Assembly: GCA_018820765.1 (NCBI GenBank)
Contig: JAHJNN010000017.1
Span: 186,001 to 250,000 of the forward strand
DNA: 64,000 bases
Source of the DNA: Gammaproteobacteria bacterium
GTDB taxonomy: Bacteria; Pseudomonadota; Gammaproteobacteria; Burkholderiales; Thiobacillaceae
Reading direction: 5' to 3'
Shown here: positions 18,086-26,171 of the stretch, one piece after another
Layout: every line of letters begins with the position of its first letter
Numbering within the stretch: the stretch's first letter is position 1
The notes under the pieces: generated by a model
What the model was told of the DNA's origin: nothing
Database searches by the model: none
Seen by the model: the letters and a program-made list of their open reading frames with translations, nothing else
Translations under genes and position numbers: made by a program

Positions 18086-18745
18086 CCCTGTCCCCATGGC
18101 GCCGCCCGGGGCCGGCGCACCGTGGCGACGTCGGATGAGCCGAACACCTGCTGCACGGGTTCGATGTCGGGCAGCACGTAGACGATGGCACGACGCGTCG
18201 CAAAGGGTGGCGCGCACACGATGCATCGAGACGGCGGCGTCGTAATCGACCCAGACCACATCCTCGCCCGTCAGATTGCTGCCGCGTTCGGCAACGAAGC
18301 GCCCAGCGGGGGTCGTCCGTTCCTCTGGGCGCACCTCGGCGATCGGCCGCAAACCGATGCCGGGAACCGAGTCGTCGCCCCGCGCGGAGCCGAGCAATAC
18401 CGGACTCACGCCGCGCAGGCGCGCTTGGGCGTCGAAGACATACGCCATGGCGTAGGGCTTGTCGACGATGATGAAGTCGGCGTGCGCGTTGTCGCACGAA
18501 TCGGCGATCCAGTCGGCCAGGTGGCGCGCATCCGGCGAGGGCGACTCCGGGCCAAAATCCGCAGGCAGGGCGTTCGCCTGGGGCGCCTTGGTCGAGGTCG
18601 GGATGGATGAGGCAGACAGACCACCGGTGAGCACGGCAAGCGAACATACCACCCCTACGGCCGCGCCGGCGATCAGCGCCCTGCGGAGGGCCACGATCCG
18701 GGGAAATGGCGCATCACACGGCTCGTGCGAATGAACGGGCATCAT
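18082..18745 (-). pseudogene. L,D-transpeptidase-like gene with internal deletion and frameshift
   Basis: The N-terminal part encodes a membrane anchor (ALIAGAAVGVVCSLAVL) and a conserved family block: IVDKPYAMAYVFDAQARLRG, then RPEERTTPAGRFVAERG, then VWVDYDAAVSMHRVRA. Just after this, near 18200-18212, the frame shifts. The expected C-terminus (ATRRAIVYVLPDIEPVQQVFG, ending at a TAG at 18084-18082) continues in another frame. Relatives carry about 40 residues between these blocks, including the catalytic Ser-x-Gly-Cys segment, and these are absent here. Deletion plus frameshift should abolish activity. Without the shift correction, the frame runs on through the antisense of the GGDEF/EAL gene. 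Confidence 0.75.
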
Positions 18746-19088
18746 GTGACACGGTCATCGTGGGCAACCCCGCCCGCTCGGCGTCCTGCCGGCCGTCTGC
18801 CGAACCAGCCCGCTTCGCGCGACTGAGATGCGCGGCATCAGTTGCGGTCCGCACGCGCCACACGCATGCTGTCCGACCGGGAGGTTCCCGTGGTGCCGGT
18901 GGACTCCTGGCTCATGGTGCTGGAATCCTGGCTCGGCATGCTGCGGGCGTCCTGGCTCAGGGTGCTGGTGGCACCCTGGCTCGTGGTAGCGAGGGTTCCT
19001 GTCTGCGGTGGCGTACGCCAGACAATCTGGAACCCGATTACCCTGAGCGAGTCGGATACCGAAGCGGACCCAATGAACCGAACAAAAC
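18746..19088. repeat. Intergenic region with four imperfect 21-24 bp tandem repeats
   Basis: There is no convincing gene here. The core TCCTGGCTC occurs at 18905, 18926 and 18950, and CCCTGGCTC at 18974, giving periods of 21, 24 and 24 bases. Read on the minus strand in one frame, these give a Ser/Gln-rich tail (SQDA, SQDS, SQES units) ending in a stop at about 18840. The open frame above it has no standard start codon, so I do not call a gene. It could be the remnant of one. A degenerate relative of the shared promoter motif lies at 19001-19017 on the minus strand. Confidence 0.4.
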
Positions 19089-20405
19089 ATGACTAACGCA
19101 CAATGGTTTCTGCTCGTGGGCGGCCTGCTGCTCGTGCGGGCGCTGACCGCACCGATGCTGCAGCGCCTGCCGGTCACCCCGGCCATCGTCTATCTGGCGG
19201 TGGGCCTGCTGGTCGGGCCGACGGTGTTCGGTCTGTTTCACTTCAATCCGCTGCAGGAGTCGGCGCTGCTGGAAGTGCTGACCGAAGTGGTGGTGCTGAT
19301 CTCGCTGTTCTCCGCAGGCGTCAAAATGCCCGTGCCGGTCAGCTTGGCCCGCTGGCGCACCCCGATTCTGCTGGCCACGGTATCCATGGCGGTCAGTGTC
19401 GGGCTGGTCGCCGCCTTCGCCTATTTCCTGCTCGGCCTGCCGCTGGGCGCGGGCGTCTTGCTGGGCGCCATTCTGGCGCCCACCGATCCGGTGCTGGCGA
19501 CCGATGTCCAGACCCGTCATCCCCGCGATCGCGACCAGCTTCGTTTTACCTTGTCCTGCGAGGCGGGCATGAACGATGGCAGCGCTTTTCCGTTTGTGAT
19601 GCTGGGGATGGGGTTGCTCGGGCTGCACGAACTCGGCGAATTGGGCCTGCGCTGGGCGCTGGTCGATGTGCTGTGGGCAACGGCTGCGGCAATCGCCATC
19701 GGGGTCCTGTCCGGCGCCGCACTGGCCTATTTGGCGCGCAAGCTGCGCGGCCATCCGCCCAGGCACAAGCTGATGGACGACTTCCTCGGACTCGGCCTGA
19801 TCGGTGTGGCCTATGGCCTAAGCGTGCAAATCGATGCGTGGGGATTTCTGGCGGTTTTTTTCGCTGCCGTCGCACTGCGCCAGACCGAACTCAAACTCGC
19901 CGGCGCCGATCCGGCAGACCCGGGGCGGCCGCAATCCAGCCAAATCAAACCGGAAGCTGCAAACGCAATCCCGGACAACGAGCCCGCACCGACCGTCAGC
20001 GAAGGATCGCTGGTATTCAAGGAACATCTTGAAAGATTATCGGAATTGATGCTCATCCTGCTGATCGGCGGCACGCTGTTTCTCGATTCCTGGAGCTGGC
20101 GTGCGGTGGGGCTTGCGCTGTTCCTGTTCATGGTGGCGCGCCCGGTCAGCGTCCTCGTCGGCCTGTTTGGCACGCGCACTTCGTGGCAGATACGTAGCAT
20201 GGTGGGCTGGTTCGGGGTGCGCGGCATCGGTTCACTGTACTACCTGATGTATGCCATCCAGCATGGTCTTCCCGAAGAACTGGCCTTGGACTTGATCCAG
20301 TTGACACTCATTGTGGTCGCGCTTTCGATTCTCGTCCACGGCACCAGCGTCAAGCCGCTGATGAGACGCTTTTTGCGCCATCGCAGGCATTCGCCAAGCC
20401 CATGA
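19089..20405 (+). CDS. Cation/proton antiporter (CPA1/NhaP-like)
   Basis: A 438-residue inner-membrane protein with about 11-12 hydrophobic helices. It fits the sodium/hydrogen exchanger fold: an early helix pair (VIYLAVGLLVGP), the GAILAPTDPVLATDVQ segment (about 135-150), where the TDP motif belongs to the ion-binding site, and the GMNDGSAFPFVMLG segment carrying the Asn-Asp pair typical of electroneutral members. A polar loop of about 40 residues (around 275-315) separates the two halves. It probably exports sodium or potassium in exchange for protons. The specific ion cannot be read from sequence. Confidence 0.9.
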   Translation: MTNAQWFLLVGGLLLVRALTAPMLQRLPVTPAIVYLAVGLLVGPTVFGLFHFNPLQESALLEVLTEVVVLISLFSAGVKMPVPVSLARWRTPILLATVSMAVSVGLVAAFAYFLLGLPLGAGVLLGAILAPTDPVLATDVQTRHPRDRDQLRFTLSCEAGMNDGSAFPFVMLGMGLLGLHELGELGLRWALVDVLWATAAAIAIGVLSGAALAYLARKLRGHPPRHKLMDDFLGLGLIGVAYGLSVQIDAWGFLAVFFAAVALRQTELKLAGADPADPGRPQSSQIKPEAANAIPDNEPAPTVSEGSLVFKEHLERLSELMLILLIGGTLFLDSWSWRAVGLALFLFMVARPVSVLVGLFGTRTSWQIRSMVGWFGVRGIGSLYYLMYAIQHGLPEELALDLIQLTLIVVALSILVHGTSVKPLMRRFLRHRRHSPSP

Positions 20406-20555
20406 ATATCCTCCCGGGTTGCCATGCGCACAGAATGCGCCTGACTGGATGCCCGACCTTGCACTTTCATCGCTACGTTCTATAAAACCTGACCGGTATC
20501 CCCGGACCGTGCGAGCTTTCCAGAGGCCGCGCCAACGTCATTCAATCGCGGCTTA

Positions 20556-20598
20556 CGTATGCCACCGTACAGACTGCGCCTGTTCATGCGACTAAGCT
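20556..20598 (+). promoter_or_regulatory. Promoter-like motif, copy E
   Basis: CGTATG (20556-20561, a degenerate first half), 7 bases CCACCGT, then ACAGAC (20569-20574). Exactly 17 bases later comes CTAAGCT (20592-20598), identical to copy A. The central 7 bases equal those of copy C at 24791. The motif lies about 110 bases before the zinc-ribbon gene. Confidence 0.5.
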
Positions 20599-20687
20599 TC
20601 AAAGTTTATCGGTGTTTCCATGAAATCAGCCAGGCTGTCACTACACGACACCCGTTGCAGCCTGTCGTGCAACAGAAGGAGTCTGAC

Positions 20688-20972
20688 ATGGACGATCGTT
20701 CTGAACTTCGCAACAAGAGTGAGTGCCCCACAATCATGAACGCCTCTTCCAACGCCGGCAGTAACCGCCCTGACGTTTCGGGCTATTCCTGTTCCGGATG
20801 CACCTGCCCCCGCTGCAATGGTCCCGCGACCCGCATTCCGCGCCGATTCGTCGATTTGCTCGTGAGCATGTTCAGCTCGGTCAACCGCTACCGCTGCAAT
20901 TCGAAGGACTGCGGCTGGGAAGGCAATGTGCGCGTGAAGCGGCATCCCCTGTTGGTGCAGGGGCCGTGGTGA
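20688..20972 (+). CDS. Small zinc-ribbon-like protein
   Basis: A 94-residue protein. The open frame runs further upstream, but the ATG at 20688 has AAGGAG in front of it and the upstream part is not protein-like. Two cysteine pairs, CTCPRC (about 37-42) and CNSKDC (about 69-74), frame a hydrophobic stretch RRFVDLLVSMFSSVNRYRC. The pattern is a zinc ribbon, with the last pair set in RCNSKDCGWEG. It may bind nucleic acid or protein. No exact family was recognised. The next gene starts 43 bases downstream and may be co-transcribed. Confidence 0.75.
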   Translation: MDDRSELRNKSECPTIMNASSNAGSNRPDVSGYSCSGCTCPRCNGPATRIPRRFVDLLVSMFSSVNRYRCNSKDCGWEGNVRVKRHPLLVQGPW

Positions 20973-21015
20973 GCCGTACAACACGCCACGGCAGACGGGC
21001 AGGCAGAAGGGCCTG

Positions 21016-21930
21016 ATGAGGCACGCATTCCGGAAGAAACCGTTGGTCTGGCTGACAGGGGCGTGGCTCGCCGGGATGGCGCTTTTCAGCGCGGGGCCGG
21101 GCTTTGCCTCCATGCCTGACACGTATTCCGCCACATCACTCCACGCCAAATACGCGTCCCTCGAGGCGCGACTCCAGCACAACCCGTTTCGACGAACGCT
21201 GGCCCTCGATTCTTCCGAATCGTCCAACGATTTAAAAGGCGATATCTACGCCCTGGTCGATTTTCCGTTTTCCACCGTCAGGGCTGGACTCAATGGCGCG
21301 GAGGACTGGTGTGGCGTGCTGATCCTGCATCTCAACACCAAGTACTGTCATGCCACGACCGATGAGCCCCACACGGTCCTGACTGTCTACATCGGCAAGA
21401 AAACCCCTCAGCCCATCAAAGATGCTTATCCGATCGAATTCTCCTATCGCAGCGTCGCGGCGACAGAGAAATACCTGGAAATCCAGCTGAATGCGCAGGA
21501 GGGGCCGCTGAGTACCCGCAATTATCACATCCAGCTGCAGGCTGTACCGGTTGGAAACGATCGGACCTTCATGCACCTGACCTATACGTATGCTTACGGA
21601 TTGGCTGGACGGCTTGCCATGAAGGCTTATCTCGCCACAATCGGAAGCGGCAAGGTGGGGTTCACCACAATCGGCAAACGGCCCAACGGTCAGCCCAACT
21701 ATATCGGTGGCATGCGTGGCCTGGCCGAACGCAACACCATGCGCTATTACCTTGCCATCGACGCCTATCTCGGCGCATTGGCCGCCCCGCCCCGCTTGCA
21801 ACTCCAACAACGCCTGCACAGCTGGTTCACCGCCACCGAGCAATATCCCCGCCAATTGCGCGAAGTCAATCGAACGGCCTATATCGATATGAAACGGAGT
21901 GAATATCGGCGTCAGCAGACTGCGCAGTAG
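21016..21930 (+). CDS. Secreted protein of unknown function
   Basis: A 304-residue protein with an N-terminal signal peptide (LVWLTGAWLAGMALFSAGPGFA, cleavage after about residue 31). The mature part has alternating beta-strand-like segments (HTVLTVYIGKK, FSYRSVAATEKYLEIQLNAQEG, FMHLTYTYAYG) and a helical C-terminus (LRLQ-type repeats ending in a Tyr/Arg-rich tail). One cysteine pair, WCG and YCH, could form a disulfide. It looks like a periplasmic lipid- or ligand-binding protein, but I cannot name a family. It probably shares a transcript with the zinc-ribbon gene and converges on the phospholipase-D-like gene. Confidence 0.8.
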   Translation: MRHAFRKKPLVWLTGAWLAGMALFSAGPGFASMPDTYSATSLHAKYASLEARLQHNPFRRTLALDSSESSNDLKGDIYALVDFPFSTVRAGLNGAEDWCGVLILHLNTKYCHATTDEPHTVLTVYIGKKTPQPIKDAYPIEFSYRSVAATEKYLEIQLNAQEGPLSTRNYHIQLQAVPVGNDRTFMHLTYTYAYGLAGRLAMKAYLATIGSGKVGFTTIGKRPNGQPNYIGGMRGLAERNTMRYYLAIDAYLGALAAPPRLQLQQRLHSWFTATEQYPRQLREVNRTAYIDMKRSEYRRQQTAQ

Positions 21931-21986
21931 GGGCACGGCAGAGACGCCACCGTGCAGGGAGACCCATCCTTGCGCCAGCGTCCGGG

Positions 21987-23414
21987 TTATAACCAGTACT
22001 CCCAGACCCGGGCAAACCACTCCTTCAGGCGCAAGTGGAGCGCGCGTCGCTGCCACTGCTCGAGCGTGATTGCATCGGATGCAGCCAGATCCTTGGCGAA
22101 CATCGCCTGCACCTGGTTGCCAAACTCCGGCCCCAGCACCACCGCGTTCAACTCGTAGTTATGCAGGAAGCTGCGCCAGTCGAGGTTGGTCGAGCCGACC
22201 GTGGCCCAGACGCCGTCGATCAGCGCCGTCTTGGAATGCAGGATGACGCCCTGACGCTCATGGATTTTCACGCCCGCGCGCAGCAACCGGTCGTAGTAGT
22301 TGCGACCGGCATGGAACACCAGCCAGGAGTCGGTCTGGCTGGGCAGAATCAGGGTCACGTCGACGCCGCGCCGCGCGGCCGCTTCGAGCGCATCGAGCAG
22401 TTGCGGATCGGGTGCGAAATACGCGTTGGTGATATTCACGCTGACTTCAGCACTGGCAATGGCCGAAAGCAGCGTGGCATAAATCAGGCTGAAGGATTCG
22501 TCGGGCGAACTGCCGATCGCGCGTACCACGTGCGGGCCCGCGTGCTCGGGGGGCGGAAAGTAGTTCTTCGCGGGCAGCGGCTCGCCTTTCTGGTTTTCCC
22601 AGGTTGAGAGGAACAGCTTCTGCAACTCGGCCACCACCGGTCCCTGCAGTTGCAGGTCGGTGTCGCGCCAGGCAAGGCCAGGGGCCGCCCCCTCGTCGGG
22701 CTTCGCCCGCGAGCCGAAGCGGAATGAGCCTCCGGAGTAGACGCCGCTGATGTTGATGCCGCCCAGAAACGCCGTGCGGCCGTCGACGATCAGCAGCTTG
22801 CGGTGGTCGCGCTGGTTCAACGTCCATTCCTTGCGGCTCAGCAAAGGATTGATCGGGTTGAATTCGAGCACCTGGACGCCGCTGTCGGTCAGTTGCTGGA
22901 AGAAGGCCGCCGGCGTGTCCCGGGTGCCCACGCTGTCACGGATGAGATTGACCTGCACCCCCTCCGCCTGCTTGGCGATCAGTGCCTGCGCAAAGCGCTG
23001 GCCGACTTCGTCGTCGTCCAGGATGTAGGTCTCCATGTTGATGTGGTCCTGCGCCGCCATGATGGCTGCGAACATCGCCTGGTAGGTGGTCGGGCCGTCC
23101 TGCAGCAACCGGACCTGGTTGCCGGCGGTCAGCGGGCTGCCGACGATGGCCTCTTCGCGCGCCAGGTGGTGGTCAAAGATGCCGGTGTCCGGGCTGCGGT
23201 TTTCCAGCCGGCCGAGGATCGCCTTGCTGTGTGCGGACGATAACGGGCCGCGCACCCCTTCCAGTTGCACCGGCGGGCCGGGGCGCCGCGCCAGGTCGGG
23301 CACGATGGTCGGCAGGCTGCTGCAGCCGGCCAGGACGAACAGGAACGCGGCCGGCCAATGCCGCAGATGCAGATGCAGCAGCCGGCGCGCCGATTTCAGG
23401 GCCCTTGAAACCAT
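21987..23414 (-). CDS. Phospholipase D / cardiolipin synthase family lipoprotein
   Basis: A protein of about 475 residues with two HKD catalytic motifs: HRKLLIVDG in the first half and HSKTALIDG in the second, each followed by the usual GG(I)N or GSTN. A lipobox (FVLAGC) after a hydrophobic stretch implies that it is anchored in a membrane facing the periplasm. Members of this family join phosphatidylglycerol or phosphatidylethanolamine units to make cardiolipin. The closest type by architecture is the ClsB/ClsC group. I take the ATG at 23414 (MVSRALKS) rather than the longer frame from 23438. Confidence 0.88.
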   Translation of the reverse strand: MVSRALKSARRLLHLHLRHWPAAFLFVLAGCSSLPTIVPDLARRPGPPVQLEGVRGPLSSAHSKAILGRLENRSPDTGIFDHHLAREEAIVGSPLTAGNQVRLLQDGPTTYQAMFAAIMAAQDHINMETYILDDDEVGQRFAQALIAKQAEGVQVNLIRDSVGTRDTPAAFFQQLTDSGVQVLEFNPINPLLSRKEWTLNQRDHRKLLIVDGRTAFLGGINISGVYSGGSFRFGSRAKPDEGAAPGLAWRDTDLQLQGPVVAELQKLFLSTWENQKGEPLPAKNYFPPPEHAGPHVVRAIGSSPDESFSLIYATLLSAIASAEVSVNITNAYFAPDPQLLDALEAAARRGVDVTLILPSQTDSWLVFHAGRNYYDRLLRAGVKIHERQGVILHSKTALIDGVWATVGSTNLDWRSFLHNYELNAVVLGPEFGNQVQAMFAKDLAASDAITLEQWQRRALHLRLKEWFARVWEYWL

Positions 23415-23463
23415 CAATTTTCCATCACCCCACGTCAACCGGACCGTGGCGCGCGACGATCCG

Positions 23464-23619
23464 TCACAGCCGTCCCATCAACAGCAGCACGATGAGGACG
23501 ACCACCACCAACCCCAGGCCACCACTGGGGCCGTAGCCCCAATTGCGGCTATGCGACCAGCGCGGAACGGCGCCGACCAGCATCAGGATCAAGACGATCA
23601 ACAGTATAGTTCCCAACAT
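23464..23619 (-). CDS. DUF3309-family small membrane protein
   Basis: A 51-residue protein: a hydrophobic helix (LGTILLIVLILMLVGAVP), a short polar and aromatic link (RWSHSRNWGYGPSGG), then a second helix (LGLVVVVLIVLLLMG). This pattern, including PxWxxSxxWGYxPSGG, is typical of DUF3309, tiny inner-membrane proteins common in stress loci. The role is unknown. It lies between the phospholipase-D-like gene and the collagen-like gene on the same strand. Confidence 0.85.
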   Translation of the reverse strand: MLGTILLIVLILMLVGAVPRWSHSRNWGYGPSGGLGLVVVVLIVLLLMGRL

Positions 23620-23647
23620 GATGCCCGCCTCGTATGAGTGAGTGCAT

Positions 23648-23971
23648 TCAGTTCGTCGGCGCAGCAGCCTCGGCCGGCACCACGATCACCGTAGTGCCAT
23701 CGCCGGATGTGCCGGTCTCACCCTGGATCCCCTCGTTGCCCTGATATCCGGTTGCCCCCTGGCTGCCGGTTTCGCCCTGGACACCCTCGTTGCCTTGATA
23801 CCCGGTTGCACCCTGGCTACCTGTCTCGCCCGGGCTGCCGGTGGGGCCCTGCGGACCCGCGGGGCCAGGCACCGCGACGACGGCGGCGGGCACGGCAACC
23901 ACGGCCGGCCTGTCACAAGCGGCCAGAGTCAGCGTTGCAAGCAGTGCAGAAATCAGTAGCGAACGGTTCAT
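23648..23971 (-). CDS. Collagen-like lipoprotein
   Basis: A 107-residue protein. The signal peptide ends in the lipobox LAAC (Cys about 19). A short linker is followed by about 20 Gly-X-Y triplets (GPAGPQGPTGSPGETG and onward) and a hydrophobic, alanine-rich tail. A unit GETGSQGATGYQGNEG occurs twice, so the coding DNA contains a direct repeat prone to length change. Bacterial collagen-like repeats form triple helices on the surface. AAAGGA before the ATG supports this start over the longer frame. It is divergent from the gene at 24269. Confidence 0.85.
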   Translation of the reverse strand: MNRSLLISALLATLTLAACDRPAVVAVPAAVVAVPGPAGPQGPTGSPGETGSQGATGYQGNEGVQGETGSQGATGYQGNEGIQGETGTSGDGTTVIVVPAEAAAPTN

Positions 23972-24151
23972 GGTGAATCCTTTGGTAGTGAAATCGTGGC
24001 ACGAACGGCTTCGAGCCGTCCGCGAACAAACCGGCTCGACTTGGGGAGTCGCACCCGGAAGATCGACAGCGTAGGTGAATGCCATGCACCGTTCGGTGCG
24101 CTGGCGAACATTGGATGAATCTTTTGTAGGGGTGGGATGGCCAGTGATCTC

Positions 24152-24197
24152 TGTGCGCTCCCGAACAGACACGCGGCTCGATTGCGCGCCCTATTGA
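24152..24197 (+). promoter_or_regulatory. Promoter-like motif, copy D
   Basis: TGTGCG (24152-24157), 7 bases CTCCCGA, then ACAGAC (24165-24170). CTATTGA begins at 24191, after 20 bases rather than 17. The motif lies in the divergent region between the collagen-like gene and the secreted-protein gene, 98 bases before the latter's start codon. Confidence 0.5.
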
Positions 24198-24268
24198 TCG
24201 GACGCCAGGTTCGAGTCTACGGTTCGACCGGGACGTCGGTTTACATCCTTAACCACGGGAGCTTCAAC

Positions 24269-24670
24269 ATGAAACGTTTATTTTTTGCAGCCGCACTGGC
24301 TGTCGCAACCGTTCCGTTACACGCGTCCGACGTCGGCGTGTCCATCAGCATCGGACAGCCCGGCTTCTATGGTCAGATCGACATTGGCGGCTACCCGCCG
24401 CCACGAATCATCTATCGGGAGCCGAGAGTCATGTACCGGGCCGCGATGAACCGCCAGCCGATCTACCTGCATGTGCCCCCGGGCCACGCCAAAAACTGGC
24501 GCAAGCACTGCCGCGAGTACAACGCCTGCGGCGAACGGGTCTACTTTGTGCAAAACGACTGGTACGAACGCGAGTACGTTCCGCGTTACCAGAAACAACA
24601 TCGCGATCGCCAGGATGACCGCCGTGACGATCGTCGCGGCGACGATCGTGACCATGGCCGCAATCGCTGA
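24269..24670 (+). CDS. Small secreted basic protein, function unknown
   Basis: A 133-residue protein with a clear signal peptide (RLFFAAALAVATVPLHA, cleavage about residue 20). It has a glycine/proline/tyrosine-rich middle (GQPGFYGQIDIGGYPPPRIIYREP), a central region with two cysteines (HCREYNACGERVYFV) and an Asp/Arg-rich, strongly charged tail. Small periplasmic proteins with such tails occur widely in betaproteobacteria without known function. The ATG at 24269 is chosen because the signal peptide begins there. It is preceded by promoter-like motif copy D. Confidence 0.8.
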   Translation: MKRLFFAAALAVATVPLHASDVGVSISIGQPGFYGQIDIGGYPPPRIIYREPRVMYRAAMNRQPIYLHVPPGHAKNWRKHCREYNACGERVYFVQNDWYEREYVPRYQKQHRDRQDDRRDDRRGDDRDHGRNR

Positions 24671-24784
24671 GACCATGGCATCACCATGGACCTTGCCGGC
24701 ATCCCCTCCGAATTGTTTCGATGGCATATGCCCTCGGCTGATCCAGGATGCGGTGGGGCTGCCACGGATAGCGTGCTGATGCTA

Positions 24785-24827
24785 TGTGCGCCACCGTACC
24801 GACCGCCGCCACCCCTGTGGCTATTCT
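24785..24827 (+). promoter_or_regulatory. Promoter-like motif, copy C
   Basis: TGTGCG (24785-24790), 7 bases CCACCGT, then ACCGAC (24798-24803). Exactly 17 bases later is CTATTCT (24821-24827), a good -10 candidate. It stands 142 bases before the BON-domain lipoprotein gene. Apart from this motif, the intergenic stretch 24671-24944 shows nothing else recognisable. Confidence 0.55.
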
Positions 24828-24944
24828 GTTATCGAGGTTCCAGCACGGCGTGCGGGCAAGGTCTGATGGGCCTTTCGCGCGTTTGGTTAGTTGATAGGAG
24901 GCCGGAATCGAGCAGCTCATTTTTACTTACATCTGGAGTCAACC

Positions 24945-25256
24945 ATGAAATTCAGCAAAACGATTTCCGCAGCATTCCTTGCCATTTCGCTGGTGTCCGT
25001 CGTGGGCTGTGCGTCTACGTCGCAACAGGAAGGAACGGGCCAATACATCGACGACACCGTCATCACCACCAAGGTGAAGGCGGCCATATTCGACAATCCC
25101 ACGACGAAGGCTTCCGAGATCAACGTCGAAACCTACAAAGGTGTGGTTCAACTGAGCGGCTTCGTGATCTCGCAGGATGCGGCGAACAAGGCAGTCGAGC
25201 TGGCACGCGGCGTCAATGGCGTGAAATCCGTCAAGAACGACATGCGGCTGAAGTGA
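24945..25256 (+). CDS. BON-domain lipoprotein (OsmY-like)
   Basis: A 103-residue protein. The signal peptide ends in the lipobox VVGC (Cys about 22). One BON domain follows (about 35-103), beginning YIDDTVITTKVKAAIF and containing the conserved GVVQLSGFV strand and GVKSVKNDM end. BON domains bind phospholipid, and such proteins help keep the envelope intact under osmotic stress. The ATG at 24945 is chosen because the signal peptide begins there. It is preceded by motif copy C and followed by a strong hairpin at 25271. Confidence 0.9.
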   Translation: MKFSKTISAAFLAISLVSVVGCASTSQQEGTGQYIDDTVITTKVKAAIFDNPTTKASEINVETYKGVVQLSGFVISQDAANKAVELARGVNGVKSVKNDMRLK

Positions 25257-25270
25257 GCGATAACTGATTG

Positions 25271-25307
25271 CGAGCCGCTGCCGGATGGTGCGTCCGGCAG
25301 CGGCTCG
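25271..25307. terminator. Long perfect hairpin after the BON gene
   Basis: The arms 25271-25285 and 25293-25307 are perfectly complementary over 15 bases with a 7-base loop. No T-run follows on either strand, so it is not a classic intrinsic terminator. It may stabilise the 3' end of the BON mRNA. Confidence 0.45.
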
Positions 25308-25438
25308 GTGCCGCCTGACCGGCTTGACAAAAAAGTCCTCAGTCGGGCCATTTGCAATGGTGTCAGGAGTGACTACCTTTAAAAATGAAGCTGGCGTCAT
25401 TCGAATGCGAAATTTCTGTAACGAAAGGAAAAATACCC

Positions 25439-25774
25439 ATGAGCACTAAGAATCTATCGGCCGAAACCGATCCGGCTGACGTGACGAAAGATCAGTTGAT
25501 CCACGATTTCAAAGTGGTGGTTGCCGATGCGGAAGCCCTGCTGAAGGCCACCGCCGGTCAGGGCGGCGAGGCGATCGCCGCAACGCGCGCCCGGGTGGAA
25601 GAGTCGCTCGCCGCGGCAAAAGTCAGAATGGCCGATGCCCAGGCTGCCCTGCTGGTCAGGACCAAGGCCGCCGCCAAGGCAACCGACGAGTATGTCCACG
25701 GGCATCCGTGGCAGGCCATCGGCATCGCGGCAAGCGTCGGCATGGTGATCGGTCTGCTGATCGGGCGGCGCTAG
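25439..25774 (+). CDS. DUF883-family protein (YqjD/ElaB-like)
   Basis: A 111-residue protein with a long amphipathic helix (DQLIHDFKVVVADAEALLKA through MADAQAALLVRTKAAAKATDEYV) and a C-terminal membrane anchor ending IGLLIGRR. This matches ElaB/YqjD proteins, which sit in the inner membrane by the C-terminus and in E. coli bind stationary-phase ribosomes. The ATG at 25439 gives the usual family length. It is followed after 7 bases by the yqjE-like gene and then the yqjK-like gene, the same order as in E. coli yqjDEK. Confidence 0.9.
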   Translation: MSTKNLSAETDPADVTKDQLIHDFKVVVADAEALLKATAGQGGEAIAATRARVEESLAAAKVRMADAQAALLVRTKAAAKATDEYVHGHPWQAIGIAASVGMVIGLLIGRR

Positions 25775-25781
25775 GCCGAGA

Positions 25782-26171
25782 ATGGCAGAGGAGTCGCACG
25801 CATCGGGAGGATTGTTCGACTCCCTGAAAACGCTGTCGATCAGCCTGGTCGGCATCGTTCATACCCGCCTCGAGTTGTTGTCCACCGACATTGCCGAAGA
25901 GCGCGAGCACCTGATCACGCTCCTGGCGCTGGTGCTGCTCGCGCTGTTTTGTCTGGGCGTGGGCGTCGTGCTGCTGGCCATGCTGATTGTGGTGGCCTTC
26001 TGGGAATCCCACCGCTTGCTGGCGCTGGGCGGGGTGACCGCGGTGTTCCTGCTCGCCAGCGCAGGGATGGCGTGGCTCGCCCGGCACAAGACCCGGACCC
26101 GGCCGCGGCTGTTCGCAGCGAGCCTAGCTGAACTGTCCAAAGATCGGCAGCACCTCGGTTCCGGATCGTGA
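25782..26171 (+). CDS. YqjE-like phage-holin-family membrane protein
   Basis: A 129-residue protein with a soluble N-terminal helix (GGLFDSLKTLSISLVGIVHTRLELLSTDIAEER) and two membrane helices (about 44-70 and 77-97). It matches the YqjE branch of holin superfamily VI found beside DUF883 genes. It is not part of a phage here, and the holin name is only a family label. Its stop codon overlaps the GTG start of the next gene. Confidence 0.88.
   Translation: MAEESHASGGLFDSLKTLSISLVGIVHTRLELLSTDIAEEREHLITLLALVLLALFCLGVGVVLLAMLIVVAFWESHRLLALGGVTAVFLLASAGMAWLARHKTRTRPRLFAASLAELSKDRQHLGSGS

Noticed and set aside
16940..18745. 601-codon minus-strand open frame appearing to fuse the L,D-transpeptidase-like gene to a long tail
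   Set aside because: Only the first about 180 codons are protein-like. The rest is the antisense of the GGDEF/EAL gene, reached through a frameshift.
25782..26171. Phage holin suggesting a prophage
   Set aside because: The gene is the YqjE member of a yqjDEK-like operon and there are no other phage genes around it.
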